Of a stretch of 64,000 bases of DNA, positions 45,202 through 55,910 are shown piece by piece (the stretch's first letter is position 1; every line of letters begins with the position of its first letter). This DNA is from Miscanthus floridulus (taxonomy: Eukaryota > Streptophyta > Magnoliopsida > Poales > Poaceae). The notes beneath the pieces were generated by a model, which did no database searches, was not told where the DNA came from, and worked only from the letters and a program-made list of their open reading frames with translations. The position numbers were made by a program, and so were the translations under genes. The stretch lies in the NCBI RefSeq assembly GCF_019320115.1, contig NC_089598.1, forward strand, positions 85,637,560-85,701,559, in the 5' to 3' direction.

Positions 45202-47604
45202 ATGTCTCATGGGGATGGACCTCCTCCTATCTTTGAGGGAGATGACTTCGCTTATTGGAAAATTCGTATGGAGGCATATCTAGAGGCTCTAGATGTTGGT
45301 ATACTTAGAGCCACCTCACAAGGCTTCCCAAAACCTCAAGATGCTACTAACCTACAAGGCAATGAGGTTAATTACGAGAAGTGGAATGCAAAGGCTCGAA
45401 ACACCATCTTTAGAGGCCTTTGCAAAGATGTGTTCAATCGTGTGAGGAACCATAAAGAAGCACATGCACTATGGTCGGATGTTTGTGCGCTCGATGAGGG
45501 AACTAAGAGTGAGCGTGAGGAACGCTATCATCTTGTCATGAAAAAGCTCAACTCTTTTGAAATGCTTCCTAGAGAAAGTGCTAATGAAATGTATTCACGT
45601 TTGAATGTTCTTATAGAGGAAGTTAATGGGCTTGGGCTCACTAAAATGCAACCATCCGATGTTGTAAGAAAGATCTTGAGTGTCCTCCCTATTGACAAAT
45701 ATGGGCATATTGTGACCATGCTACACCAAGGTGATCTTTCCACCGCTACACCAACACAAATCTTGGGGAAGATCAATGCTCATGAGATGTATATGCACAT
45801 CACACCTCAAGATGGCTCATCCTCTACAAAGAAGAAAGAAAAAGATTTAGCATTCAAGGCTAGCCAAGAGAAGGGAAAAGCAAGGCTTGAGTATGAGAGC
45901 TCAAGTGATGATGAAGTTGATGATGAAAGCCTTGCTCTCATGGTGAAGAAAACCACCAAGATGCTAAAGAAGCTCAACAAGAGTGGCATCAAGTTCGATG
46001 GCAAGAAGAAGTTCTTCACAAGCTCAAGAAGAAAGCGAATCTTCGATATGGATTGCTACAATTGTGGCAAACTTGGCCATCTAGCTCATCAATGCACAAA
46101 GCCCAAGAAAGACAAGTTCAAGAACAAGAACAAGGGCAAGAAAGATGACTCAAGCAATGAAGATGAAGATGAGAAGAAAAAGAACAAGCCATACAAGAAA
46201 AGAGATGGCAAGAAGGACTTCCACAAGAAGAAAAAGAGTGGAAAGGCTTACATTGTTGGTGATTGGCTCATGGACATTGATTCATCTAGTGGATCATCCG
46301 ATGATGAAAGTGACAATGAGAAGGTGGACGCCATTGCTATTGACTTATCATCTTCACCGCCTTCACCGCCATCATCCTCTACACACCTATGCCTTATGGC
46401 CAAGGGTGAACGCAAGGTATCACATGATGATGATAGTAGTGGTGATGATCATGCTCATAATGATGATAGTGATAGTGATAGTGATGATGAATATGAGTCA
46501 CCTACTTATGATGATCTTGCTAAATTACTAAAGAAATACACTAAGATCATTATAAATACTAGAGCTAAAAATGAAAAGCTTGAGATTAAGAATGATTATC
46601 TTTTAACTAAATATGAGATAGCCAAAAAGGCTAGTGTTGAGCTTAGAGAGGCAAATGATGCTATGTCATCCAAACTCAAGGAGCTCAAATCTTCTAAGAA
46701 AGAGCTCAAAGATAAACATGATAAACTTGAGTGGGTGCACAAAGAGCTCGTCACTAGCCATAATAAGCTAAAAGATGAATACACTACTCTTAAGGTTAAT
46801 CATGATACCCTTGTTATTGCTCAAGAATTTTTACCCAATGAGCCACATGATGCCACTAATGATGTTGTTAAGATTGATATAGCTACATCATGTGATGATC
46901 TTATTGATGAGAGCATTGAGCAAGGATCTAGTGGCAAAGGCAAGCAAGTGGTTGAGTGCAATGACTATGATGAGTACATCAAGCTCAAGCATGATAATGA
47001 GAAGCTCAAGAAAGAATTTGAAGAACTCAAAGCCACCAAGCCTATTGTGCTAGAAACTATTGTTCATGATGATGGTTTGATCCTTGAGAATGAGAAGCTC
47101 AAAGATGAGAACAAGAAGCTCAAGGAAGAAAAGAACAATGATGCTCTCAAGGAAGAAAACAAGAAGCTCAAGTTGGAGAAAGAGCATCTTAAGATTGGAT
47201 TGAGCAAGTTCACTAGAGGCAAGTATCTTCAAAGTGAGCTTCTAATGAATACCGTCATGAAGATGGATAGAAGTGGCATTGGGTACATGGCAAACAAAGA
47301 GAAGAAGGCTCAAGTTCAACAACAACAATCAAAGCCAAAGCCAAAGCCAAAGAGATGCTTTGAGTGTGGACAAGAAGGCCACTTTGCTCATGAGTGCCAA
47401 ACTCCACCACCACAACCCTTGCCCAAGCATGCTAGACCCTTTGCTTTCAATGCTCACTATATGCTTAGGAAGGATTCTAGTGGAAAGATGAAAGTGATGT
47501 TCTTAGGACCTCCAAATAAGAATAGGCCTAAGAAAATTTGGGTTGCAAAGTCACTTGTTGAGAAGGTGAAGGGCCCTCAACAAGTTTGGGTTCCTAAAGC
47601 TTGA
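45202..47604 (+). CDS. SIRE-type copia gag, complete 800-codon frame
   Basis: Starts MSHGDGPPPIFEGDDFAYWK 40 bases after the primer site and runs uninterrupted for 800 residues. The copia gag core (about residues 10-200: YWKIRMEAYLEALD, HALWSDVCALDEG, LNSFEMLPRESANEMYSRLN) is followed by the first zinc knuckle CYNCGKLGHLAHQC (about 278-291) with a Lys-rich stretch. Then come an acidic Ser/Asp region, a long coiled coil (LKELKSSKKELKDKHDKLEW, repeated KLKDEN units) and a second knuckle, CFECGQEGHFAHEC, near residue 717. It ends in QQVWVPKA. Gag proteins assemble cytoplasmic particles around the element RNA. It is the longest intact retroelement frame in the window, so this copy could still supply particle protein. 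Confidence 0.93.
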   Translation: MSHGDGPPPIFEGDDFAYWKIRMEAYLEALDVGILRATSQGFPKPQDATNLQGNEVNYEKWNAKARNTIFRGLCKDVFNRVRNHKEAHALWSDVCALDEGTKSEREERYHLVMKKLNSFEMLPRESANEMYSRLNVLIEEVNGLGLTKMQPSDVVRKILSVLPIDKYGHIVTMLHQGDLSTATPTQILGKINAHEMYMHITPQDGSSSTKKKEKDLAFKASQEKGKARLEYESSSDDEVDDESLALMVKKTTKMLKKLNKSGIKFDGKKKFFTSSRRKRIFDMDCYNCGKLGHLAHQCTKPKKDKFKNKNKGKKDDSSNEDEDEKKKNKPYKKRDGKKDFHKKKKSGKAYIVGDWLMDIDSSSGSSDDESDNEKVDAIAIDLSSSPPSPPSSSTHLCLMAKGERKVSHDDDSSGDDHAHNDDSDSDSDDEYESPTYDDLAKLLKKYTKIIINTRAKNEKLEIKNDYLLTKYEIAKKASVELREANDAMSSKLKELKSSKKELKDKHDKLEWVHKELVTSHNKLKDEYTTLKVNHDTLVIAQEFLPNEPHDATNDVVKIDIATSCDDLIDESIEQGSSGKGKQVVECNDYDEYIKLKHDNEKLKKEFEELKATKPIVLETIVHDDGLILENEKLKDENKKLKEEKNNDALKEENKKLKLEKEHLKIGLSKFTRGKYLQSELLMNTVMKMDRSGIGYMANKEKKAQVQQQQSKPKPKPKRCFECGQEGHFAHECQTPPPQPLPKHARPFAFNAHYMLRKDSSGKMKVMFLGPPNKNRPKKIWVAKSLVEKVKGPQQVWVPKA

Positions 47605-47618
47605 TCTCTTATGTGTAG

Positions 47619-49859
47619 GTGAACTACAAGACCGGTGGAAGTCATTGGGTTATTGATAGTGGTTGCACACAACATATGACCGGTGATCCTCGTATGTTCA
47701 CCTCACTAGATGAAGAAGTAGATGGACAAGAAAGAATCACATTTGGGGATAATTCAAAGGGCAAGGTTAAAGGATAGGGTAAAGTGGCAATATCAAATGA
47801 TCATTCAATCTCCAATGTGCTATATGTTGCTTCATTGAGCTTCAACTTGCTATCCGTTCGACAATTATGTGATCTTGGCTTGGTTGAAGAAACATATGAT
47901 GTGGAATTTGATAAATCTAACGGCTCCCAAGGAGCACATGAGAATCTTGATGATGTAGGTGATGAACCATTGAGGGAGGCTATGAAGAACATTTCGGTTG
48001 GAGACATCAAGCCTAAAGATGATGAAGATGATGTACAAGTGATTGATCCACCTTCTTCATCAAGTGTGCCACAAGATGATGAAAAAGATGGGAGAGTAGA
48101 AAATGAAGATACTCATGTCTCCCATAAACAAATGGTGGTACAAGCACAAGATGTTGATGCTCCACAACCTCCCCCTCAAGTGGTCAATAGAAGAAATACA
48201 CCCCTACTTCAAGATCATCCACAATATCTCATCATAGGGAGTCCATCAAAGGGTGTAATGACTCGATCTCAAAAACTTACTTCATTTATTGCTCATCACT
48301 CTTTTGTCTCTTGCTTTGAGCCTAATAAGGTAGAAGAAGCTCTTCAACATCCAGATTGGATAAATGCCATGCATGAAGAGTTGAACAACTTCACTCGCAA
48401 TGAAGTTTGGACTCTTGAAGAGCGGCCAAAAGGTGCAAGAGTCATTGGAACAAAGTGGGTGTTCCAAAACAAGCAAGATGATCAAGGTGTTGTTGTGAGG
48501 AACAAGGCAAGACTAGTTACAAAGGGGTTTTCTCAAGTTGAAGGTTTAGATTTTGGAGAGACCTTTGCTCCAGTTGCAAGATTAGAAGCCATCCATATCC
48601 TCCTTGCATATGCATCACATCATGAAATAAAACTTTATCAAATGGATGTGAAAAGTGCATTTTTAAATGGCTTTATTAATGAACTAGTCTATGTTGATCA
48701 ACCTCCCAGGTTTGAAGACCCTAGATATCCTAATCATGTTTATAGGTTGTCCAAGGCATTATATGGGCTTAAGCAAGCCCCAAGAGCTTGGTATGAGCAC
48801 CTTCGGGACTTCCTCATTGAGAAGGGCTTCATCATTGGGAAGGTTGACACCACACTCTTCACCAAGAAGCTTGATGGGCATATCTTCATTTGTTAAGTGT
48901 ATGTTGATGATATCATCTTTGGATCATCAAATGAAGATTCATGCAAAGAATTTGGTGAATTGATGTCGAAGGAGTTCGAGATGTCAATGATTGGAGAGCT
49001 TACATTCTTTCTTGGTTTTCAAGTCAAGCAAATGAGAGAAGGGATTTTCATCTCTCAAGAGAAATACACTAATGTTCTTCTCAAGAGATTCAAGATGGAT
49101 GAATGTAAGCCAATCAAGACTCCAATGCCAACCAATGGATATCTCGACCAAGATGAGGGAGGTAACCTTGTTGATCAAACTCTCTACCGCTCTATGATTG
49201 GTAGCTTGTTATATTTGACCGCATCTAGGCCCGACATCATGTTTAGTGTGTGTATGTGTGCTAGGTTTCAAGCTAATCCTAAGGAAACTCACTTAATTGC
49301 TGTAAAAAGAATCCTTAGGTATCTTAAGCACACACCAAGCATTGGCCTTTGGTACCCCAAAGAAGCTAGATTTGAATTAATTGGCTATTCTGACTTGGAT
49401 TATGCCGGATGCAAAGTTGATAGAAAAAGCACATCCGGAGGGTGCCGTTTGCTTGGAAGATCACTTGTGTCTTGGTCCTCCAAGAAACAAAATAGTGTGG
49501 CTTTGTCCACCGCCGAAGCGGGATACATTGCCGTGGGTGCTTGTTGTGCACAAATACTTTACATGAAACAAACTTTGCTAGACTATGGTGTAGTTCTAGA
49601 TAAACTACCTCTTTTGTGCGACAATGAAAGTGCGGTAAAACTTGAAAATAATCCGGTTCAACACTCTCGCACCAAGCACATAGATATCCGCCATCACTTT
49701 TTTAGAGATCATGTTGCTAAAAATGATATATCACTAGAAGGTGTAAGGACCGAGGATCAATTGGCGGATATCTTTACTAAACCACTAGATGAGGCAACAT
49801 TTTGTAGATTGCGAAATGAACTCAATGTGCTTGATTTTAGCAACTTCACTAAAAATTGA
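47619..49859 (+). pseudogene. SIRE-type copia pol: protease fused to RT/RNase H, integrase deleted
   Basis: A frame different from gag opens just after the gag stop. The protease has WVIDSGCTQHMTGD (catalytic D codon 47655-47657) with TAG at 47775-47777. After SVRQLCDLG the frame passes without break into VEETYDVEFDKSNGSQGAHE (junction about 47880), which normally lies after integrase. The integrase zinc finger and DDE core are therefore gone in an in-frame deletion of well over 1 kb. RT follows (EVWTLEERPKGARVIGTKWV, YQMDVKSAFLNG, LYGLKQAPRAWY). A TAA at 48894-48896 stands one codon before the VYVDDIIFG catalytic motif (CAA origin). RNase H (YSDLDYAGCKVDRKSTSGG, STAEAGYIA, HIDIRHHFFRDHV) is open to 49859. 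This cannot integrate itself. Confidence 0.92.
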
Positions 49860-50240
49860 GCTTGTGTTGTCCCTTGCATTGCATTGTAATATACAACATG
49901 TTTAATGCTTTATAATGCATATAGGGCTTGTCTAACATGGTTAAGATAACTGCCGAAAAGCGTGTGAAGAAGCTTAACCTTGGATCAAACTTGACAAGCA
50001 ACTAGATTTACTTTCAAGTATTGCGTTGCATATGCATGAGTGTTGTTTTGTCGTTTATCTTAAAATCGCCCTCTTATTGCCTATTTTCTTAAAAACAATT
50101 ATAGCCTAAGGCAAAATATTTTGAAAAACTTGAGGGTTTGAGAGAGGTCACTCACATCAGTCCCAATTGGTGTTTATTTGGATCTTATTGGAGTTGGGAC
50201 TTGATTGGGAACAGGCAGCGCGAAGGAATTTGAAGAGCTG
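49860..50240. other. Spacer after RNase H
   Basis: No coding signal. AT-rich sequence after the pol stop leads into the CCGGACGC motif cluster. Confidence 0.5.
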
Positions 50241-50622
50241 CTGAAGAAGGAGTGACCGGACGCTGCACCGGACTCTGATGTCCAGCGTCCGGTCAGTTCA
50301 CTGGAGGTGAACCTGCTACCGAAGGAGTGACCAGACGCTGAAATAGTGTTCTTCCAGCGTCTGGTCAGAAGGTGCTTCAGCGTCCGATCGATGATGAAGA
50401 CATCAAGGCTAGGTGACCGGACTCTGGCTGTGTTCGGCCGGTGTCCACCGGACGCGTCCGGTCATGATTCCAGAGGATTTGGACCTCTCTAGAATCAACC
50501 GGACGCTGAGTGGTAGCGTCCGGTCGCTACCACCGGAGCGTCCAGTCAGTAGGAATCGTGTCGGATTTGATCTCTTTTTCCTTTTCTATTCGATCACGTT
50601 GGGGGACCACCCTATTTAACCA
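50241..50622 (+). promoter_or_regulatory. Internal promoter-like module ahead of the third ORF
   Basis: A cluster of GACCGGACGCT, GCGTCCGGTCA, CCGGACGCGTCCGGTCA and relatives (50253-50550) is followed by CCTATTTAACCACG (50610-50623). The same motif order, CCGGACGC cluster then TATA-type box, is found in the LTRs (44100-44436). A GC-rich leader follows. This is a plausible internal promoter for the third ORF. Inferred from sequence arrangement only. Confidence 0.55.
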
Positions 50623-50623
50623 C

Positions 50624-51428
50624 GTGTTGTCTTACCCTACGCCGCATCCACGCCACGCCGTCATCACCGCTCCAGCGCCTCCACGCCGGCGTCCCTGCCC
50701 TAGCCACCGCAGTCCAGTGCCCTAGATCCACGCCACCGCATCACCGCCTCCCGTGCCTCGCACAGTCGCAAGCCCACGCCGCCAGTGCCTCCTCGAGCTA
50801 CGTCGTGCCCTAGCCGCCGCTTGCCCTACTCTATGCCACCGCGCCGCTGCTCGCCTGAGCCGCCGCCTCCACTGCTCACCACCGGAGCCACCATAGCAAG
50901 CGCCACCACACGCCGCCAGACTCCCACCGGCAGCTGAGCCAGCTGTGCTCCCATGCCGCAGTGTCGTCCACGTCCATCACCGGTAAGGCCCTGCCGTCAT
51001 GCCCTAGCAATCCATATTGCAACTTCGCTGGGACCTAGCCATTCATCGCAGCAATATTTTCACAGGACCGTCAATTCACCGTATTGGATCGCCGATTCTC
51101 CACTGCAATCCCTAACCCTAGATTCGGTGGTTCCCCATGCATCGCTTATCTTTTCATTGGATTGTTGGTTCGTCAGGTAGCAATGCCCTGCGTTTCAATT
51201 TCGTATCCAAATTGCTTGCTTCCTAGGGTTTCGCATCTAGTAGATACACTGTATTTATTGTATATCCTATCTATTCCATCATGCAGCGAGTCGGTGCCGT
51301 TGAGATCGTGTGGCAGTTGTCAGTTAACTCGGGGCCAAGCTCGCGAGTAAGGATCGAGGCCAAGCCTCAAAAGTGTTAGAGATAGTTGTTTCCTGTTAGC
51401 GGTAGTTGATTCTCTTCAGATTCATTAG
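50624..51428 (+). other. GC-rich leader with probable intron of the third ORF
   Basis: 50640-50982 is C-rich (CGCCACCG-type runs). A donor CG|GTAAGG is at 50983 and an acceptor CTCTTCAG ends at 51419, giving a 437-bp leader intron. The third-ORF ATG follows at 51429 after ATTCATTAG. Splice signals are consensus-like but untested. Confidence 0.5.
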
Positions 51429-53970
51429 ATGGCTCGCACGAAGAATGTCGGTGGTGGTCCAGGAGATGAGGATCTGAGGCGTCCACCTCGCTTGCCTATA
51501 AATCCTAAAGGCAAGGTGATGAAGAAGGTTGCATCAAAGAAGCGCAAGTACCCTGATGCAAAGATAGCCAGAGCAGCTGCAGTCGCTGAGGCCGTAGAGC
51601 GTGCTGAGAGAGGAGGTGCACGAAGTGGAGTTGTTATTGTAGATCATCTGTCACCAGAAGAGCAGGCCAGACTTGAACGTATTGAGCGTCTTCATGGTGG
51701 TCCACCTGGGACTGTCATGATGGCAGGACAACGTCTTACCATTGAGGGGCCTTAGCCTTAGGGGGAGTCACAGCAGGAGCCACAGCAGCAGCCCCCACCA
51801 GTAGAGCCGATAGAGTAGACTCAGGAGGGCCAGCAGGCCGAGGAGACAGAGCAGGCACCTTAGCTATAGCATCGCCGCTCTAGTCGTACTCGTGCCCCAG
51901 TCACGCCGAGGGCTGACACACAGTGGAGGGGTTCTTGTCCACCGCCCAGACCACAGGGTTCGCCTCTAGTGACCCATCTTGACTTGAGGGCCGCCACGGC
52001 CAAGCAGGTGCAGCAGTTGAGGTTTGTTGACTTTGAGGTATGGTTTCCACCCAGGAGGGATGAGAGAGCATTAGAGGGATTCTATACCCCCTGCAGGAGG
52101 ACTTCTACAACGCCTATCTAAACAGTGGAGCGGTCTTCAGACCACAGAGAGTATGCAGCATTGAGTCTATTGTTGCAGCAGCTAGAGAGCATATTCGCCC
52201 CTACCTTGCATATCTACCGGGGCTGACAGATTTGATTGGACGGACCGGATTATATGTTCCATCTTGGGTTCGGTAGTTCTATGCTTCTCTCTTTATTGAC
52301 CCACACCATCACTTTATTCACTTTGCATTCGGTGGGAGAGATTATCGATTGACGAGCACCAGGGCCAGGGAGATTCTTAGGCTTCAGAAGCAGCCAGTCA
52401 GGCTCCATGAGGTGTGCTATGGATAGACTGCACCCCTAGACATCCTCATGGTGGCTTGGTACCCCCTATAGACTTGGTGCGTCACTGCTTCACTGAGCCT
52501 TTTGGCGAGGGTTCGAGGAGGAACCCCAGTGATCTCACGCCTACTGCTCGTGTGCTTGAGGTAGTTATGAGGAGGACTTTACTCTCGAGGATGGGATACA
52601 GAGAGGGATTGACTCGGATTCAGCTTTGGCTTATCAACTCTCTGATGCAGCAGACAGTCTTCGACATCTGGGATCTCCTTCTATCAGAGATGGAGGACAC
52701 TATAGCTGAGGGCTTCCGAGGTCACAGGCAGCTACCCTATGCTCACTGGGTCACTTTTCTTATCCATAGAGTTGTGTCAGTGAAGTCGCCTGAGATGATT
52801 GCTGAGTACAGTGGTGCCACGACAGAGTTCCCTGCTTATAACCTGTCTCAGATGATTCGACATAGTACACCACAGGCACCGAGTCAACCACGCCGCCGTC
52901 CAGAGGTGCCTGAGTCTGTAGCCCAGCAGGATGATATCATCAGGGGTATTGCAGCTACAGAGGAGGAGCTTGCTCAGCAGGAGGGGTTAGTCACTAGCGA
53001 GCCCAGTGATAGTTTTGATGGTGATTACCAGCCCATTCCACAGATGCCTCCACGATGACATGATGCTGAGGCCAGTAGCTCCAGTTTAGTGCCACTTGCC
53101 CCGCAGACTAACCCTGCTCTTCTTGCTATACTTGAGCGGATGAGGCAGGACCAGGCCAGATAGGCTCAGGAGACAGCTGCTACACTTGCACAGTTTTAGA
53201 CTCGGCAGGACGAGTTCCAGCGCCCGCAGCTTGTTATTCAGCAGCAGACCCAGGCACTACAGCAGCAGCAGCAGGCTATACATCAGCAGTAGATACTCAT
53301 GCAGCAGCAGCTTCTCGGGTTCATGCAGCATGTAGTGCAGGCTATTGGGGCCCCACAGCCATAGACTACGCCCCAGCTTGGTCAGCCTATCACCACTTCC
53401 ACGACTCCAGCGTTACAGCCTAGTGGGCTTCAGAGTCAGGGACAACCACCAGCACAGTTTGCTTCTCCTATAGAGCAGGTGTCCTAGTGGTTCGCTACGT
53501 TTGTGCCAGCCCTGCAGTTTACACCGTTTCGTACGGGCTTCACACCGACACAGACATTGTCGCTGCTAGAGCCAAATACTTTAGTCTCCAAGAGTCTTGG
53601 AGCCTCTTTCAGTGAGTTGACAGGGCAGCCTACACCACCACATCTGTATGCCCCAGGTCCTTCTACAACAGCTCCCATCGCCATGACTACACAGAGGCTT
53701 CCTTCCTCAGTTGCATCTTCAGGTCCTACTATAGGCATACCAGCAGAGTCACAGGCAGCACCTGTCCTAGCTCAGACCCAGACCGCTTCAGCGACACTGC
53801 CAGCTATAGAGGGTCAGACAGCCTAGAGTTCTGGATCAAACGATGACGACACCCAGTTCCACCTTGCCCCTCGTACCTCTATGCCCGGCTCGTCCACTGC
53901 AGTCCCACCGACCGACCCATAGGTTTTGGTGTTTGACGCCAAAGGGGGAGAGGATCTGAGTATGTTAGGC
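51429..53970 (+). pseudogene. Third ORF of SIRE-type copia element (env-like position), riddled with TAG codons
   Basis: Located between pol and the 3' LTR, where SIRE elements carry an extra, env-like ORF. It starts MARTKNVGGGPGDEDLRRPP, basic and Ala-rich, open to 51755. It then continues past TAGs through LRFVDFEVWFPPRRDERALE, (after a one-base loss near 52085) EDFYNAYLNSGAVF and HHHFIHFAFGGRDYRLTSTR, and (after another one-base loss near 52430) the 52430-53058 stretch (LEVVMRRTLLSRMGYREGL). The C-terminus is Gln-rich. The middle resembles the putative plant transposon protein family (Transposase_32 type) more than a viral envelope; I see no clear signal peptide or membrane helix. I count about 14 in-frame TAGs and one TGA (from CGA), with no TAA. 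Function unknown. Confidence 0.72.
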
Positions 53971-54416
53971 TTAGGGGGAGCTACTTAGCTAGGGGGAGTA
54001 TAGTTATTATATTAGCTTATATATTACATTTGGAGTTTTTATGTGTGATACACTATTATGCTTTCATTGTGTGTTTACTTTCATGCATTGAACCATATAT
54101 ATGTGATAGTGATATCTACGTAATCGTGATATATGACATGTGTGCTCTCTACTTTGAATTATTTATATGTCATATCACTTGTGTTATGCTCATTTGTCTT
54201 TGCTTCCGCGTTTTACTCCGATGCAAATGAGCTTTATTACTTGTACTCATGCTTATTTCATACCTTTTGAGTACATCATGCTGGCTTGGTTCATATAAGC
54301 TTGACTAACACCTTTGTTCTTACTGACAAAAGCTTATATGATCCAAGCATGTTAAAAAACTCACTCTTTCACATACTCGAGGTAGTATTGTCATCAATCA
54401 CCAAAAAGGGAGAGAT
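53971..54416 (+). other. 3' non-coding tail and polypurine tract of the copia element
   Basis: AT-rich sequence ending CCAAAAAGGGAGAGAT directly before the 3' LTR. It is nearly identical to 43215-43660 in the deleted tandem unit. Confidence 0.75.
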
Positions 54417-55905
54417 TGAAAGCATCTAGGCCCCTTGTTGGGTTTCGGTGATTAATGACAATACATGATTACTGTGACTAACGTGTGTTTTGCAGAAATA
54501 ATTGAGTTAGGTCACGGTAATGGAGATCGATTGGGCAATCATGGTTGTCATGCCCCTATGATGAAAATCGTTTTGGTTTTCAAAGAATGGACGACAAGGT
54601 TAAGGATGAGCTAGTTCTAAGTGTCGATTGGAGTTGAAGAGACACTTAGAGTAGTTTAGGACTTTGTTTTTCCTTTGGCCATACTATTAAGGGGGGTATG
54701 GATGGGTAGCTTGACCTAGGTGAGTCTAGTGAGTTAGGTGTGGTGCACACTTGTTAAAACTAGCGCTAGGTAGCTCCTACATTTGCCTAAGATCCAATGG
54801 AGCAAACTTCATTCACGTATGATCGAGAGTTGGAAGTGAATGGAGGGTCAAATACTGACCGGACGCTGGCTTCGGTGTGACCGGACGCTAGGGCAGAGTC
54901 CGGTCAGTTCATTTGACTGAGGTGAAATCGTTTGGTGTTACCGGACGCTGGAAGGTCAAGTGACCGAACGCTGAGAGCCAGTGTCCGGTCGTTTCCAGTA
55001 AGGTTCCAGAGAGGGTAAATCGTGACCGGATGCGTCCGGTCAGTGCTGACCAGACGCTGGCAGCGTCCGGTCACACTGTAAACCCTAGAGTTAGGGGTGT
55101 ACTGACCGGAGCGTCCGATCAACATGACTGGAGCGTTCGGTCACCCCGCAGAGGCACATAACGGTTCGTTTTTCAGCCCATGTTATAAATAGAAGCTCCA
55201 CTCGTGTGTGGAGTTACTTTTGCTCATTCCAACAGCTGAGAAACACCTTAGAGAGTGCCAAGAAGAGCAAGGTCCTAGTGAGGTGATTGAGATTTGAGAA
55301 TCCAAAAGAGAGACCTCATTAGTGAAGATCGAGAGTAGCAAAGTGTGCATCCACCTTCTCATTAGGCTTGTCGTGGTCAAGTGAGAGTTCATGCTTGTTA
55401 CTCTTGGTGATCGCCATCACCTAGACGGCTTGGTGGTGATTGGGAGTTCGGTGATCACCCGGTGGAGCTTGTGGGTGACCCAACTCAAGTTGCGAGTGGT
55501 TGTGGGTGATTCACCGTGACGGAGTATCGAAGAATCAACCCATAGAGAGCACTTGATCCTTGCGTGGATCAAGGGGGAGCTACACCCTTGCACAGGTGCT
55601 CCAATGAGGACTAGTGGGGAGTGGCGACTCTCCGATACCTCGGCAAAACATCGCCGTGTTCCTTCCTCTCTATTTACTTTGAGCATTTACTTTGAGCAAT
55701 TCAATTCATGTCTTCACATTCTTAGAATTGCCATGCTAGAGTAGAATTGGAACTTAGGTTGCAAGTCTTTTGTGCGGTAGAACAATTAGGAATACTTTCT
55801 AGGCACAAGGGGTTAATTGGGCTAACCATAGGATTTAATCATTGCGAAGAAATTTAGAATTAGCCCAATTCAACCCCCCCCCTCTTGGGCATCTTGATCC
55901 TTTCA
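54417..55905 (+). repeat. 3' LTR of the copia tandem
   Basis: 1489 bp, TGAAAGCATC...ATCCTTTCA, followed by the target duplication ATACC (55906-55910). I count six differences from the middle LTR in the first 170 bases. It carries the same CCGGACGC cluster and TTATAAATAG box (about 55186). Confidence 0.94.
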
Positions 55906-55910
55906 ATACC

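Larger units (their letters stand above)
42382..55905 (+). mobile_element. Nest level 4: plus-strand SIRE-type Ty1/copia tandem with three LTRs
   Basis: TSD ATACC. The order is truncated LTR (42382-42934), 3' internal tail (42935-43660), full LTR (43661-45148), gag, protease, RT/RNase H, third ORF, full LTR (54417-55905). The first unit keeps only the outer LTR start and the last 0.7 kb of interior, so it is a deleted tandem copy sharing the middle LTR. The Met-tRNA primer site TGGTATCAGAGC is at 45151-45162 and the polypurine AAAAAGGGGGAGAT precedes the middle LTR. Integrase is absent. Confidence 0.92.

Noticed and set aside
51429..53058. Viral-type envelope glycoprotein
   Set aside because: Position fits env-like ORFs, but I see no signal peptide, Cys pattern or membrane helix; the central block looks like a plant transposon protein family.
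51750..53930. Possible TAG codon reassignment or programmed readthrough in the third ORF
   Set aside because: CAG/TAG differences between the two tandem copies and two frameshifts show mutational decay; no tRNA or readthrough context supports recoding.
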